This document shows, piece by piece, positions 15,946-25,176 of a stretch of 64,000 nt of DNA (position 1 is its first letter; each line of letters opens with the position of its first letter). Both the position numbers and the translations under genes were made by a program. The stretch covers positions 56,820-120,819 of the forward strand of contig JAHHQM010000006.1 of assembly GCA_020026395.1 (NCBI GenBank), given 5' to 3'. Source of the stretch: Alistipes sp. Its GTDB lineage: Bacteria; Bacteroidota; Bacteroidia; Bacteroidales; Rikenellaceae. The notes below the pieces were generated by a model, which was not told where the DNA came from, did no database searches, and was given only the letters and a program-made list of their open reading frames with translations.

Positions 15946-17496
15946 TTAAAATGTAATTCCGGTTTGAAGGTGTACGCCCCATCCCGTCGTGCTGTCCGAA
16001 AAACGGTTCAGACGGATGCCCGCCTCGACGAAGAGGTTGAGCTTGCGGCTCAAGGCGTGATCGGTGCGAAGATCGAGGTGGCACTGGAGGGCATCGAGCG
16101 TCATGCGTCGATAGTCGTGTTGTACCATCTTGAGCATCGAGGGGTGCAGGTCGGCTACGGGGAGTAACAGGTTATGGCTGAAGATCGTGCGGTAACCCAG
16201 CCCCGCATCCATGCGCAGGTGCATCTTGGGGCGTTTGATCGTCAGCGAAGCATCCGCACCACCCGAGAAACCTTCGGATTCGCGGTTCTGGACGGGATAG
16301 AGGTAGTCCTCGGTCATCTTCTCGTACAGCGTCCACGGCGATACCGACCACTCCAGGCGATCGTCCGCGTGGTTCAGAAAACCCTCGACGCGTGTACGGA
16401 GCGTGCTGCCCTCGTACATCTTGAGTTCGCCCACAACGGCGTAGATGTTCGAGATCTTTTCACCTACGATGCTCTCCGTACCGGGTCGGTAGGTGTATTG
16501 CAGGTGGGCATTGACGCCCCATTTCAGGCGGTTGCGGGTCGAAGTCCAACCGAGCGTGGCCTGCACATCGTGCGGGGCGACCGTTTGCAGCGGCAGGTTG
16601 TTGAAACCGATGAGGATCTTCTCGATGGAGAGGTATTCGTAGCTGGCCACGGCGAAAAGACCGTCCTCGCCTGCGCGGGGGGCGAAGGTGGCTGCAAGGG
16701 TGCATCCGCCACCGCGGTAGAGGCTTCCCGCGTCAGAACCCGAAAAACGGGCGTAGTGGGCGCCGAGTCCCGAAAGGTGGTATTCGGCCTTGATGCCCTG
16801 CGGGTTGTAGTAGTCCACATCGCCGCGTTGCTTGTAGATCTTGGCGGCAAGCGAAAGTCCCGTCTCGTATTTTCCCGTGCGGAGCGTTGCACCGCCACGG
16901 AATTCCAGCATCGTGGAGATATTGCGCGGACGGGGGTCGATGTCGCGGTATTCGTGCGAGGCGCGGATGTCGGCCTCCAATGCCCAACGCCATTTGCGGG
17001 TCTGGTGTCCGTAACCGCCGCTGAAGGTGTATTCTTCGGAGGTGAGGTTTCCGCCCACGGAGTCGGCCGTAACGTAGGGGTAGATCAGTTCGTAGTCGGC
17101 GGAGGAGTTCCACACGACATTTCTGAGGTTGCCGCGTCGGTAGCCCGCCTTACCCCATACGGAACTGCGCTCGGAGAGCCGGCGGAACGATTCGGCCTCG
17201 AAGAATCCGAAGGTGTTGCCGTCGCCCAGCGCAAGGCGTTGTGCCTCGTCGTCGCGCTGCATACGAAAACCTACACCCGCCTGCGAATAGTCGAGCGTAT
17301 AGGCCGTGGCGTGGGTGGCGGGGTTGATGTGCAGTACGGACAGCATCTGCCGATCGGGAGCGTGTTGCTCGTCGAGGGCACGAAGCAGCGATTGCGTCTT
17401 GGATTGGGCGCGGAGCGAATCGGGTGCGGGCGTTTGTGCCGCGGCCGAGGTGGCGATGCCCGTCATGGCGAGCAGTGTAATAAATATTCGTTTCAT
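15946..17496 (-). CDS. DUF6850-type outer-membrane beta-barrel protein
   Basis: 516 residues with a signal peptide ending SAAAQ. The rest alternates polar and aromatic residues as outer-membrane strands do (LRNVVWNSSADYELIYPYV, LKWGVNAHLQYTYRPG, MHLRMDAGLGYRTIF) and ends in WGVHLQTGITF with a terminal aromatic. This resembles the DUF6850 family that is found with DUF4876 lipoproteins and TonB receptors in Bacteroidota. It has no plug domain, so it is not itself a TonB receptor. It lies 8 bases downstream of the small lipoprotein gene in the same operon. Confidence 0.75.
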   Translation of the reverse strand: MKRIFITLLAMTGIATSAAAQTPAPDSLRAQSKTQSLLRALDEQHAPDRQMLSVLHINPATHATAYTLDYSQAGVGFRMQRDDEAQRLALGDGNTFGFFEAESFRRLSERSSVWGKAGYRRGNLRNVVWNSSADYELIYPYVTADSVGGNLTSEEYTFSGGYGHQTRKWRWALEADIRASHEYRDIDPRPRNISTMLEFRGGATLRTGKYETGLSLAAKIYKQRGDVDYYNPQGIKAEYHLSGLGAHYARFSGSDAGSLYRGGGCTLAATFAPRAGEDGLFAVASYEYLSIEKILIGFNNLPLQTVAPHDVQATLGWTSTRNRLKWGVNAHLQYTYRPGTESIVGEKISNIYAVVGELKMYEGSTLRTRVEGFLNHADDRLEWSVSPWTLYEKMTEDYLYPVQNRESEGFSGGADASLTIKRPKMHLRMDAGLGYRTIFSHNLLLPVADLHPSMLKMVQHDYRRMTLDALQCHLDLRTDHALSRKLNLFVEAGIRLNRFSDSTTGWGVHLQTGITF

Positions 17497-17504
17497 GCGC
17501 CCGT

Positions 17505-17885
17505 TTAGTTTTTAAGGATCAGATCAACGGTGGCTTCGGAATGATCCGCAACAAAGGTCAGCGGGTCGTTGCTGATGACCACTTCGCTAAAGCGGTAATC
17601 GCCCTTTTCGTCGGTATAGGCCAGACCGCCGCCCTCGTTGATGCTTAGGCGGTAGAGGCCTTTCATAAGGCGGATATTCAGTTGCCCGTTCTCGAAATCC
17701 GAGGTGGAGGTGCGTTGGCGTGTATTGATGTTCTCGAAGACCATCGTGGCCTGGAAACGGCGCATCTCGATGCCCTGGGGCGGACGAACCGTGAGCGTCA
17801 GTTGGGTAAAGAGCGAATCGGTATCTTTTTCGACGCACGCAACCGACAATAGGGCGAGCATCAGGATGCAGAGGTACTTTTTCAT
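17505..17885 (-). CDS. Small lipoprotein of the TonB-receptor operon
   Basis: 126 residues. The lipoprotein signal ends LLSVAC (Cys17) and the mature part is a single beta-rich domain (FTQLTLTVRPPQGIEMRRF ... SEATVDLILKN) resembling a surface-exposed carboxypeptidase-regulatory or fimbrillin-like fold. Its start overlaps the end of the TonB receptor gene by 4 bases, so the two are translationally coupled. I do not recognise the family. A partner of the receptor is the natural guess. Confidence 0.7.
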   Translation of the reverse strand: MKKYLCILMLALLSVACVEKDTDSLFTQLTLTVRPPQGIEMRRFQATMVFENINTRQRTSTSDFENGQLNIRLMKGLYRLSINEGGGLAYTDEKGDYRFSEVVISNDPLTFVADHSEATVDLILKN

Positions 17886-20680
17886 AAGAGTTTGAAATTT
17901 AATTCCATGCCGAAATAGGGCGTTACGCTGCGGCGTACGGTGATGCCCTCGACCTTATAGTCGGGCGTGTAGTTCAACATCTGGGTGACGAACATGGCGG
18001 CCGTGAGGCGTTCGCCGAGCAGGCGTTTGGTGACCTTGAGGTTGGTGGTCATGGCAAACGGAATGCTGTGCCAGCGGAAAGCCTTCTCGTTGTAGTGCAT
18101 GATGAGCCACTTCAGGACGGGGTCTTCGGCCGAGGCATCCGTGAAGGGAAACACGTTGCCGTTGATGTCGGCATAATGCGAGGGGCGGCTGCTGCGGTTG
18201 GTGTTCAGATCGCGCGTGAGCCACTGGCACTGGAACGTGAGTGAAATACCCAGTCCGATGCGCGGCAGGTCGGTGTCGATCATGAAGTTCGTGTTGCAGA
18301 TCTCGCGGATGTAGTGCGAGTCGTTGTCGTAAATACCGACATACGACAGCTCTTTGTTGTTGATCAGTACCGCGGGGCTGTAATAGACGGGTTCGCTGTT
18401 GGAGTACTCCGTGCGGAACCAGGCGCCCGTAATGGTCAGTCGAGTACGCAGGGCAGCGATACGCTGCGAGGAGAACGTGAACTCGACACCGCGTTTCGAG
18501 GTGCGGCTGCCGTTGGTCGTTTCGCTGTGCGAGCGAAGCACCTGCTGCGGGGTGTAGGGCATGTCGTCGAGCGAGGGCGGAGCGGTGAGTTGCGAGCCGT
18601 CGATGCCGCTGTAGTCATACTCCTTGTATTCGTATTTGCGGTAGGTCGAGGCCGAGCGGAATCCCGATTTCATATCCTCCTCGAAGTAGGTCAGCGACAG
18701 GCGGTTGCCTGCAATGGTGACATCACCGCGCACCTCCCACTTGAAGTTACGTGCCGGCATGAGGTCGTAGTTCGTCGGGTCGGTAATATAGGTGCGGATA
18801 TTGACGCGACGCAGCGACGGGGCGTTGTGGAAGTAGTTCAGCTGGGTGAAGTCGTAGTAACGCGGTGCGGGGTACAGCTGATTCATCGTCGGGCTTTTGG
18901 TATGCCAGCCCACACCGCCCGAAAGAGCCGTTTCGACCATCTGATCGCCGATCGAGAACGACGGCAGCGACAGGCGGACATTCACACGCGGATCGAACCA
19001 GACGTGTCCGTGCATCTCGTAGCGTTTGTCGATGTTGAGCATCGTCATGGCACGGACACCCGCCATAATGTCGAGGTGGGTGCGTCCCATGGTGATGAGG
19101 GTGTTGTCCTCCACGAAAAATCCCATGTCGTGTTGTGCGGGGATCTTGTTGTAGGGGTAGGGGCGTGTGGCAATGCCCGAGAAAATCGGGTGTGCCATGT
19201 CGAAAATTTGACCGCGACCGAGGTTCTTGTCCATCGACCAGTCGCCACCCGCCAAAAGGGTCGATGTGGTGTTGTCGGTCGAGAAGCCGAAGGTTGCCAT
19301 AAACTTGGCGAAGGCCGAAAGCGGTTGTCCGTCCACCTCCATTTCGCCCGTATAGGAGGCTTCGAGCGGAACGGCATCGAACTCGCCCTCCTCCATATTC
19401 ACGGGAGTGGCCATCGGTTTGCTGATCGAAACGAAACGGCGACGGTGGATGCGGTCTTTCGAGTAGTCGAACGAAGCGGTTGCCTCGAAGGCGCGGAAGA
19501 ATCCGTTGCGCTTGGACTTATAGTCGAAATTGGCGCTCAGCGTCAGGTGGTTGTATTGCGATTTGTAGTCGTCGATGTTGTGGTTGTTCAGATCGGGGTC
19601 TTTCTTCTGGTTGTCGAACGAACCCGTATAATCGAAATTCACGCTCAGGGTCGAAGTCCCCGCATCGGCATCCCATTTCTTGGCCATACGCACCGAACCC
19701 GTCACACGTTTGTAGTTCTCCAACGTATTGCGCGGATCGGAATGGGCATCGAGCAGATCGACACCTATATTGAACGTGAGGTCGCGGCGCGGAAGTTCGA
19801 ATCCCTTGCCGATGTAGAACAATTTGCTCGACATGTCGGCCTTGAAACGTGCATCGAGGTCGTGGCCGCCCTTACGGCGTTTGATCTTCACAAGACCGCT
19901 CGTCAGGTCGCCGTACTGCACGGAAGGAATACCGCGTATGATTTCGACGCTCTCGATCTGGTCGGTCGAGATGGTACGCATATCGACACCCGAATTGACG
20001 AAGTAGTGGTGGCTGACCTCGGGATCGTAAGCACCGCTGCCGGGGATGTATTGCATGTTGGCATTGGTGCTGATCGGAGCACCGTCGATGACAAACGACG
20101 TACCGAGTGCCGAAGTGGCGTAGTCGGAACTGGCGATGCCCGTTTCACGCAGGTGGATGGTGTTGGGCGTACCGAGAACAGGTTTCGAAGCGTGACCGCC
20201 CGGCAGCAACGACAACAGATCCGAGAAACTCGAAGGCTGGAGGTGCTCCATGGCCTTGCGGTCGATGGTCGAAGAACTCGTTGTACCTTTGGTTTCGGAA
20301 GCGGTGATCACCACGTCACGGATGGCCAGCGCACTCTCCTTGAGGACGATGCGGTAGTTCGTGGGGGTGTTCTTGCCGAGAAGAATCTTCTGGCGGTGGG
20401 TGTCGTAGCCGATGTATTCGACGGCGAGCGCATAGGTGCCGTCATGCAGGGCGAAAAGGGTCGTGCCATCGGCATTGGCAACTGCTCCGAAAATGTGGCC
20501 GAGGGAGTCAATGAGCGAAATGGAGGCATAAGGCAATGCCTCGCCCGAAGTGTCAACCACTTCGAACGTGATACGGACTTTGTCCGTTCGGGGTGCGGTT
20601 TGTGCCATCAGCGTGTCGGCAAGCAACACGAAAACCGCAAGTAAAGTAGTCGAAAGGACGTATTTAAGGAATCGGGTCAT
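17882..20680 (-). CDS. TonB-dependent receptor with carboxypeptidase-regulatory N-terminal domain
   Basis: 932 residues. The signal peptide ends LMAQ. A CarboxypepD_reg-like domain follows (about 32-112, ITFEVVDTSGEALPYASISL... NYRIVLKE), then a plug (RDVVITASETKG ... GTSFVIDGAPISTNANMQ ... IESVEIIRGIPSVQYGDLTSGLVKIKRRKGG) and a barrel ending YFGMELNFKLL. It drives import of an unknown ligand. There is no SusD homologue, so glycan uptake of the Sus type is unlikely. It heads a seven-gene operon with an excellent promoter. Confidence 0.88.
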   Translation of the reverse strand: MTRFLKYVLSTTLLAVFVLLADTLMAQTAPRTDKVRITFEVVDTSGEALPYASISLIDSLGHIFGAVANADGTTLFALHDGTYALAVEYIGYDTHRQKILLGKNTPTNYRIVLKESALAIRDVVITASETKGTTSSSTIDRKAMEHLQPSSFSDLLSLLPGGHASKPVLGTPNTIHLRETGIASSDYATSALGTSFVIDGAPISTNANMQYIPGSGAYDPEVSHHYFVNSGVDMRTISTDQIESVEIIRGIPSVQYGDLTSGLVKIKRRKGGHDLDARFKADMSSKLFYIGKGFELPRRDLTFNIGVDLLDAHSDPRNTLENYKRVTGSVRMAKKWDADAGTSTLSVNFDYTGSFDNQKKDPDLNNHNIDDYKSQYNHLTLSANFDYKSKRNGFFRAFEATASFDYSKDRIHRRRFVSISKPMATPVNMEEGEFDAVPLEASYTGEMEVDGQPLSAFAKFMATFGFSTDNTTSTLLAGGDWSMDKNLGRGQIFDMAHPIFSGIATRPYPYNKIPAQHDMGFFVEDNTLITMGRTHLDIMAGVRAMTMLNIDKRYEMHGHVWFDPRVNVRLSLPSFSIGDQMVETALSGGVGWHTKSPTMNQLYPAPRYYDFTQLNYFHNAPSLRRVNIRTYITDPTNYDLMPARNFKWEVRGDVTIAGNRLSLTYFEEDMKSGFRSASTYRKYEYKEYDYSGIDGSQLTAPPSLDDMPYTPQQVLRSHSETTNGSRTSKRGVEFTFSSQRIAALRTRLTITGAWFRTEYSNSEPVYYSPAVLINNKELSYVGIYDNDSHYIREICNTNFMIDTDLPRIGLGISLTFQCQWLTRDLNTNRSSRPSHYADINGNVFPFTDASAEDPVLKWLIMHYNEKAFRWHSIPFAMTTNLKVTKRLLGERLTAAMFVTQMLNYTPDYKVEGITVRRSVTPYFGMELNFKLL

Positions 20681-20699
20681 CTCTCTTTTTTTAGCAGGG

Positions 20700-20730
20700 C
20701 AAAAGTAGAGCAGTGTTTACCGAATAACAA
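20700..20730 (-). promoter_or_regulatory. Promoter of the seven-gene TonB-receptor operon
   Basis: On the minus strand TTG (20728-20730), 20 bases, then TACTTTTG (20700-20707). Both the -33 and -7 elements match the Bacteroidota consensus exactly, 19 bases before the ATG. Confidence 0.75.
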
Positions 20731-20938
20731 TACCGATTATGCGCTAAAATGACGGGTCGAAATACCTAATTATAGGGATGAAAATTCCGTAAAAAGCGAA
20801 AAACAAGAGAATAAAACCGACTTTCTATGGAATGTTTGAAGGCCTGAATATGGGGTAATGTGCTATGCGTGTGAGAGATGGGCGGATTTACCCCGATTCG
20901 GATTATTCCCGAAAAAGGCGAAAAACAAATTAATCAGC

Positions 20939-21481
20939 TTAAAACAGCTTTATTTCCAGCGGGTTACGGGCATCTGATTCCATGTCGAGGAGGTGCCTCT
21001 TGGCCGCAATTCCTCCGGCGTATCCCATAAGTGCATGATTTGTTCCGATAATCCGATGGCAGGGGATAAACACCGAGAGCGGATTTGCGCCCACGGCATT
21101 CGCCACGGCGCGGACGGCGTGGGGGCGGTGAAGACGGCGGGCAAGATCTGTGTAGGAGATTGTTTTGCCGTAAGGGATTTGCTGCAAATCCTGCCACACG
21201 GTGATCTGAAAATCCGTACCGACAAAATTTAGCGGAAGATCGAACGCGAGGCGTTGTCCCGCGAAATATTCCTCCAATTCGGCGATTGCGCGTTGCAAAA
21301 CGGGAGTCGGATGTCCGATAAACTCGGCGTGCAGCATCCGCATTAATCGGTTGTCGATCACCGCCCGATGTCGTGCCGTCCCCCAATCGCACAGGCACAA
21401 GCGTCCGTCCCACTCGCCGAGGATCAATTCGCCGCAGGGGGTGGGGTGGTGTTGTGTGTATATGGGTGAGGCGGGCTTCAT
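20939..21481 (-). CDS. ogt: Methylated-DNA--protein-cysteine methyltransferase
   Basis: 180 residues. The suicide repair protein removes O6-alkyl groups from guanine. The active-site motif IPCHRIIG places the acceptor Cys at 141, preceded by the helix-turn-helix region GKTISYTDLARRLHRPHAVRAVANAVGANP with its arginine finger, and followed by the YAGGIAAKRHLLDME segment typical of the family. There is no Ada N-terminal domain, so it is the Ogt/MGMT form. The gene is monocistronic. An A+T hairpin at about 21505-21530 (AAATATACG / CGTATATTT) lies upstream. Confidence 0.93.
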   Translation of the reverse strand: MKPASPIYTQHHPTPCGELILGEWDGRLCLCDWGTARHRAVIDNRLMRMLHAEFIGHPTPVLQRAIAELEEYFAGQRLAFDLPLNFVGTDFQITVWQDLQQIPYGKTISYTDLARRLHRPHAVRAVANAVGANPLSVFIPCHRIIGTNHALMGYAGGIAAKRHLLDMESDARNPLEIKLF

Positions 21482-21558
21482 TGCGTTTCGGGAGTAAGAA
21501 TTTATAAATATACGGATTTTTCGTATATTTACGGAAATTAGTTCAGGAACAACTATTT

Positions 21559-21566
21559 TACATTTG
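21559..21566 (+). promoter_or_regulatory. -7 box for the TonB_C/TPM module
   Basis: TACATTTG is a perfect TAnnTTTG match, 20 bases before the ATG at 21587. Confidence 0.5.
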
Positions 21567-21586
21567 TTTATTTTAATAATATATTT

Positions 21587-23164
21587 ATGAAAAGATTATT
21601 ATCAACTGCACTGCTTATCTGTATGACATTTGGAGCATGGGCACAAAACAAAACGAAAATGACAGAAGAAGAGGTGGAAAAGACCATGGAAGGACTTGAA
21701 GCGCTCTACCAGATGGAGACAGGAACGGTATTCGGCGAACTTGATTCATTGTCAGAAAACCAAGAGTTCAGACAGTATAGACTCCCTTGGGAAGAATGGG
21801 CGGGCAAATTCAAATACGCGAAAGAGGGTCTGCCAGTATTTTTAAGGTGCTTTAACAAGGCATTCATAGAGCCTAACAAGGATTCTTCTATCTTCTGTAA
21901 CCTAATGCTAAGAGGCAAATTTGAAGATTTATCTTCAAATTTCGACATTCGGAAAGAATCCGAACTGTGGATGTTTGATCATCAGGATGAGAACGGGAAC
22001 TTCACGGGATTCCGCAAATACCTTTTCTTCGACCTGGAGACTGATTTACAGATTCATCTGACGGATAAGCAGGGTAAACCGATCTATATACACCCGGATG
22101 AAAATCTCTATCTGCTTGAGGGCGGATACAAAGCCCAGAACAAAGATACATTAAATATATGGTACGGGTTGCAGATACCGTTAACTGCCCCTTATCAGGA
22201 AATTGCAGGAGGACACATCTCCTTGTCTTTCTATATGCCTGAGAAATACAACCGCATCACAGTACCCATAAAGGATTTTGGAAACAAACCTGTACAGGTG
22301 ACTTGGGGCAGCATGACTTTTTCCATAGAAAAGGTTGACAGCAACGGCTTCATCATTTCCACAGACGCAGAGAAGATCGACAAACTGAGACGCATGGGTT
22401 GCCTTTATCACAGAGACGGTAACTGGTACGAGCCGTCCTCTCAAACAGCCATAACAGGAGATTTGGACAAGATTCTGAAAAATAGTATAGGGAAAATCTC
22501 GTTTGAAGAGTGGTTGAAAAGAAAAAACATTGACCCGAACAACCTTGAAGAGACTATGGAACACTATATGGAAGATGAAGTTTCAGAGGTAAATGACGGT
22601 ACAAACATTGCCGGAGTTATGGGAAAGCACTACACGGTTGCCTTGCAGGGGGATAGTCTGTTGCTCTATATGCCGGATGAAAAGAAACGGAAAATTGCAG
22701 AGATAACTGCATTTGCCCCATCGGAAGGCAAAGCATCGCGATTATTAATCAACCACGAGCGATGCAGTGAACTTATAGAATGGTTGTGCTCAGAGAAATC
22801 ACCTGACAATACAAAACAGACCGAATCGGAAGAGATGGAGGAAGTGGATTATTTCAGTCCGGACTTTCAGCACGCCAAGCCCATCAACCCGCAGACAGGA
22901 ATGCCGGACGAATGGAACACGGTTCTGGCACAATTGCTCAGGAAGCCTGAAGAGGCAGCCGAGCAAGGAATTACAGGAAGAATGACGGCTGAAGTAACGA
23001 TTGATGCTGACGGCATTGTTGCTAATGTGAAAATAAACGGTGATTCTCATCCTTTATTGAAAAAAGCGGTCTTCGACTGTCTCTACAGTATAAAGTATGT
23101 TCCGGCAAAGTGGAAGGGAAAAACAGTATCCGACGTTGTCTTGGTACCCTTCATTTTTAACTGA
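21587..23164 (+). CDS. Secreted protein with C-terminal TonB_C-like domain
   Basis: 525 residues with a signal peptide ending GAWAQ and no further membrane span. The long middle region (about 30-455) is not recognised; it is acidic and beta/alpha mixed. The last 62 residues (GRMTAEVTIDADGIVANVKI..., HPLLKKAVFDCLYSIKYVPAKWKGK) fit the C-terminal domain of TonB-type energy transducers. Without an inner-membrane anchor it cannot be TonB itself and is more likely a periplasmic protein using the fold for binding. Base composition is more A+T rich than the flanking genes. It is first in a three-gene set with tight spacing. Confidence 0.7.
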   Translation: MKRLLSTALLICMTFGAWAQNKTKMTEEEVEKTMEGLEALYQMETGTVFGELDSLSENQEFRQYRLPWEEWAGKFKYAKEGLPVFLRCFNKAFIEPNKDSSIFCNLMLRGKFEDLSSNFDIRKESELWMFDHQDENGNFTGFRKYLFFDLETDLQIHLTDKQGKPIYIHPDENLYLLEGGYKAQNKDTLNIWYGLQIPLTAPYQEIAGGHISLSFYMPEKYNRITVPIKDFGNKPVQVTWGSMTFSIEKVDSNGFIISTDAEKIDKLRRMGCLYHRDGNWYEPSSQTAITGDLDKILKNSIGKISFEEWLKRKNIDPNNLEETMEHYMEDEVSEVNDGTNIAGVMGKHYTVALQGDSLLLYMPDEKKRKIAEITAFAPSEGKASRLLINHERCSELIEWLCSEKSPDNTKQTESEEMEEVDYFSPDFQHAKPINPQTGMPDEWNTVLAQLLRKPEEAAEQGITGRMTAEVTIDADGIVANVKINGDSHPLLKKAVFDCLYSIKYVPAKWKGKTVSDVVLVPFIFN

Positions 23165-23172
23165 CCTGGCTT

Positions 23173-23820
23173 ATGGAAGGATATGTTCTGATTGTATTGC
23201 AGGTTTTGCTTTCCGGACTGATCATCTGGAGAAGAAGGCAACAGAACCATGGAAAGACAGGGTGCTTTGCTGTATTCATGACAATTGCTGTCGTATTCGC
23301 ACTGACCACTTCTCTGTATTTCCTGGGGAAGTCCATTGTCTTTGACGGCTTGCTTTCGGATGTGTTTGCAGACAGCAGGGGCTCTCTTGCCGCAGCGTCA
23401 CCGGCAGAATGGCTGATGGCCGGATTCCTGCTGCTGATGATCATTCTTATTGCGGCAACCGTCTGTTCAATTACAGGTTTCGCCATTACAGGTCATCATC
23501 CTCATTTCTGCAAGATGGTATGGAAGACTCTGGCGGGTATCCTCCTTTTCCCGATAATAGCCATGGCCCTGCTCGGCATTTCTTTCGCGACTGCGTTTGT
23601 GGTCTGTATGCGTATCGCCTCACCCATGTTCGATTACATTGGCTGGGGGTGGATGATCATGCTGGTTCTGATGAGTCTCATGTGTCTTTTCGGCTTTTCC
23701 GGCTTTGTGACCTTGCTGATGAATATGAACAGGAATGATATAAAGCAATATGATATTGAAAACAGGGAACGTACATTCCGCAGGATTACTGACAACGAAG
23801 AGAAAGGAGGCGAAAAATGA
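23173..23820 (+). CDS. Polytopic membrane protein of unknown function
   Basis: 215 residues with about five hydrophobic segments (ILVLQVLLSGLIIW-like start, GCFAVFMTIAVVFALTTSLYFL, AEWLMAGFLLLMIILIAATVCSITG, LAGILLFPIIAMALLGISFATAFVV, WMIMLVLMSLMCLFGFSGFVTLL). The charged C-terminus ends ENREERTF-like and KGGEK. It is not recognised. It lies 8 bases after the TonB_C gene and overlaps the TPM gene by 4 bases (ATGA), so the three are probably one functional unit. Confidence 0.65.
   Translation: MEGYVLIVLQVLLSGLIIWRRRQQNHGKTGCFAVFMTIAVVFALTTSLYFLGKSIVFDGLLSDVFADSRGSLAAASPAEWLMAGFLLLMIILIAATVCSITGFAITGHHPHFCKMVWKTLAGILLFPIIAMALLGISFATAFVVCMRIASPMFDYIGWGWMIMLVLMSLMCLFGFSGFVTLLMNMNRNDIKQYDIENRERTFRRITDNEEKGGEK
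23804..23810 (+). promoter_or_regulatory. Strong Shine-Dalgarno site before the TPM gene
   Basis: AAGGAGG sits 6 bases before the ATG at 23817. Such sites are rare in Bacteroidota genes and in this window. It also encodes the end of the previous protein, so it could be chance. Confidence 0.45.
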
Positions 23821-25145
23821 ATAGATATATAAACTTTTTCAGTTTGTCAGTAAAAGTGACTTTGCGGGAATTTCTGCTTGTTTTCATTTTACTGGCATGG
23901 TCCGTAAATGTTGCCGGTCAGGTTCAGGAAGATTATGAAGGACACCCGGGTTGGAAAGTGGAGGATGTTCCTAATCCCAAGACCCATGATGCCGATAACT
24001 GGATAAGTGATCCGGACAATATATTGAGCGGCAGTGCAGAAGATGAGATCAACGGAATATTACAGCAACTGGAAGATTCATTGAGTATAGAGGTTGCTGT
24101 GGTAGCACTCAACAGTATCGGTAATCAGGAACCGCATGAGTTTGCCCTTTCCCTTTTCAACAGATGGGGTGTAGGCAAATCGGAAGATGACAACGGACTG
24201 CTGATACTCCTTACACTCGATATAAGGGACATCACTTTCAAGACCGGCTATGGACTCGAAGGTGTACTGCCGGACATCATCTGCAAACATATCCAAATGG
24301 AGAATATGGTTCCATACCTCCGGGATAATGACTGGGATACGGGAATGACGGAAGGCGTGAAAGCCGTGGTTGCCACCTTGTACGGAAGTGACTATCAGGC
24401 AGCACCGCCGGAAGCATGGATGAAGGAATTCAGCCGGACAGCCCCTCCGCTTGTACTGATCGTTTTCGGAATAATGATCGTTCTTGTAAACTGGCTCGTA
24501 TGGAGAAGTTTTACACACCAGCTGACTCCGGAAAGCGACAGTACACAAGCCGCAATAACTGTTCTTGCAACCAAAAAGCCTCTTGGTATAAAGACACTGC
24601 TCGGTGTCATCTGGCTGGTACCTGTCTGGCCTGCATTGCTTGGTATCGCTTTATGGTATTGGGGCCGGCAGCGTAACAGACTGAAACGGAAAAGCCGTAC
24701 ATGTCCACATTGCGGCAGAATTTGTCTGAAGCCGGTTCCCGTAGAAGAAACGAAAAAACATCAGGATCTGCTTTCTGACAGCGAACGTATGGAATCGAAT
24801 CTGAAGACGGCATACATCCGTATATTCAGATGTACCGCATGCGGCAGGACTGTAAAGGTGCGGATACCTCTTGAAAGAGCAGGCTATGAATGTTGCCCTG
24901 ACTGCAGGAGCATGACACTGCATAAAGAAGAGGAGTTCAGGACCGTAAAAAATGCCACCACTTCATCCGAAGGACTTATGGAAGCAAGTCACAGGTGTCT
25001 GCATTGCGGAGCCCGATATATTGTAGGATACAAAATACCCAAGATTAGTCCTTCCTCCAGAAGTTCTGGAGGTTCGGGCGGTTCGGGTGGCGGCAGTTTC
25101 GGCGGCGGCTCTTCCGGAGGGGGCGGTTCCTCAAGCCGGTTCTGA
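23817..25145 (+). CDS. TPM-domain membrane protein with four CxxC motifs and Gly/Ser-rich tail
   Basis: 442 residues. N-terminal signal/anchor (about 17-34), then a TPM domain (about 48-190: ISDPDNILSGSAEDEINGILQQLE ... LFNRWGVGKSEDDNGLLILLTLDIRDITFKTGYGLEGVLPD in pieces). Two membrane spans follow (LVLIVFGIMIVLVNWLVW and LLGVIWLVPVWPALLGIALWYWG), then a cytoplasmic-looking part with CPHC, CTAC, CPDC and CLHC pairs that could bind zinc. The end is a Gly/Ser-rich run (GGSGGGSFGGG...). TPM proteins are linked to membrane-protein biogenesis and repair in other phyla. Here the role is unknown. It is the last intact gene of the A+T-richer module. Confidence 0.78.
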   Translation: MNRYINFFSLSVKVTLREFLLVFILLAWSVNVAGQVQEDYEGHPGWKVEDVPNPKTHDADNWISDPDNILSGSAEDEINGILQQLEDSLSIEVAVVALNSIGNQEPHEFALSLFNRWGVGKSEDDNGLLILLTLDIRDITFKTGYGLEGVLPDIICKHIQMENMVPYLRDNDWDTGMTEGVKAVVATLYGSDYQAAPPEAWMKEFSRTAPPLVLIVFGIMIVLVNWLVWRSFTHQLTPESDSTQAAITVLATKKPLGIKTLLGVIWLVPVWPALLGIALWYWGRQRNRLKRKSRTCPHCGRICLKPVPVEETKKHQDLLSDSERMESNLKTAYIRIFRCTACGRTVKVRIPLERAGYECCPDCRSMTLHKEEEFRTVKNATTSSEGLMEASHRCLHCGARYIVGYKIPKISPSSRSSGGSGGSGGGSFGGGSSGGGGSSSRF

Positions 25146-25176
25146 TGCCAATCATTTGTCAATCAAACGATCAATC

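Noticed and set aside
18314..20644. 776-codon plus-strand frame opposite the TonB receptor
   Set aside because: Antisense shadow of a G+C-rich gene; the minus frame has signal peptide, plug and barrel.
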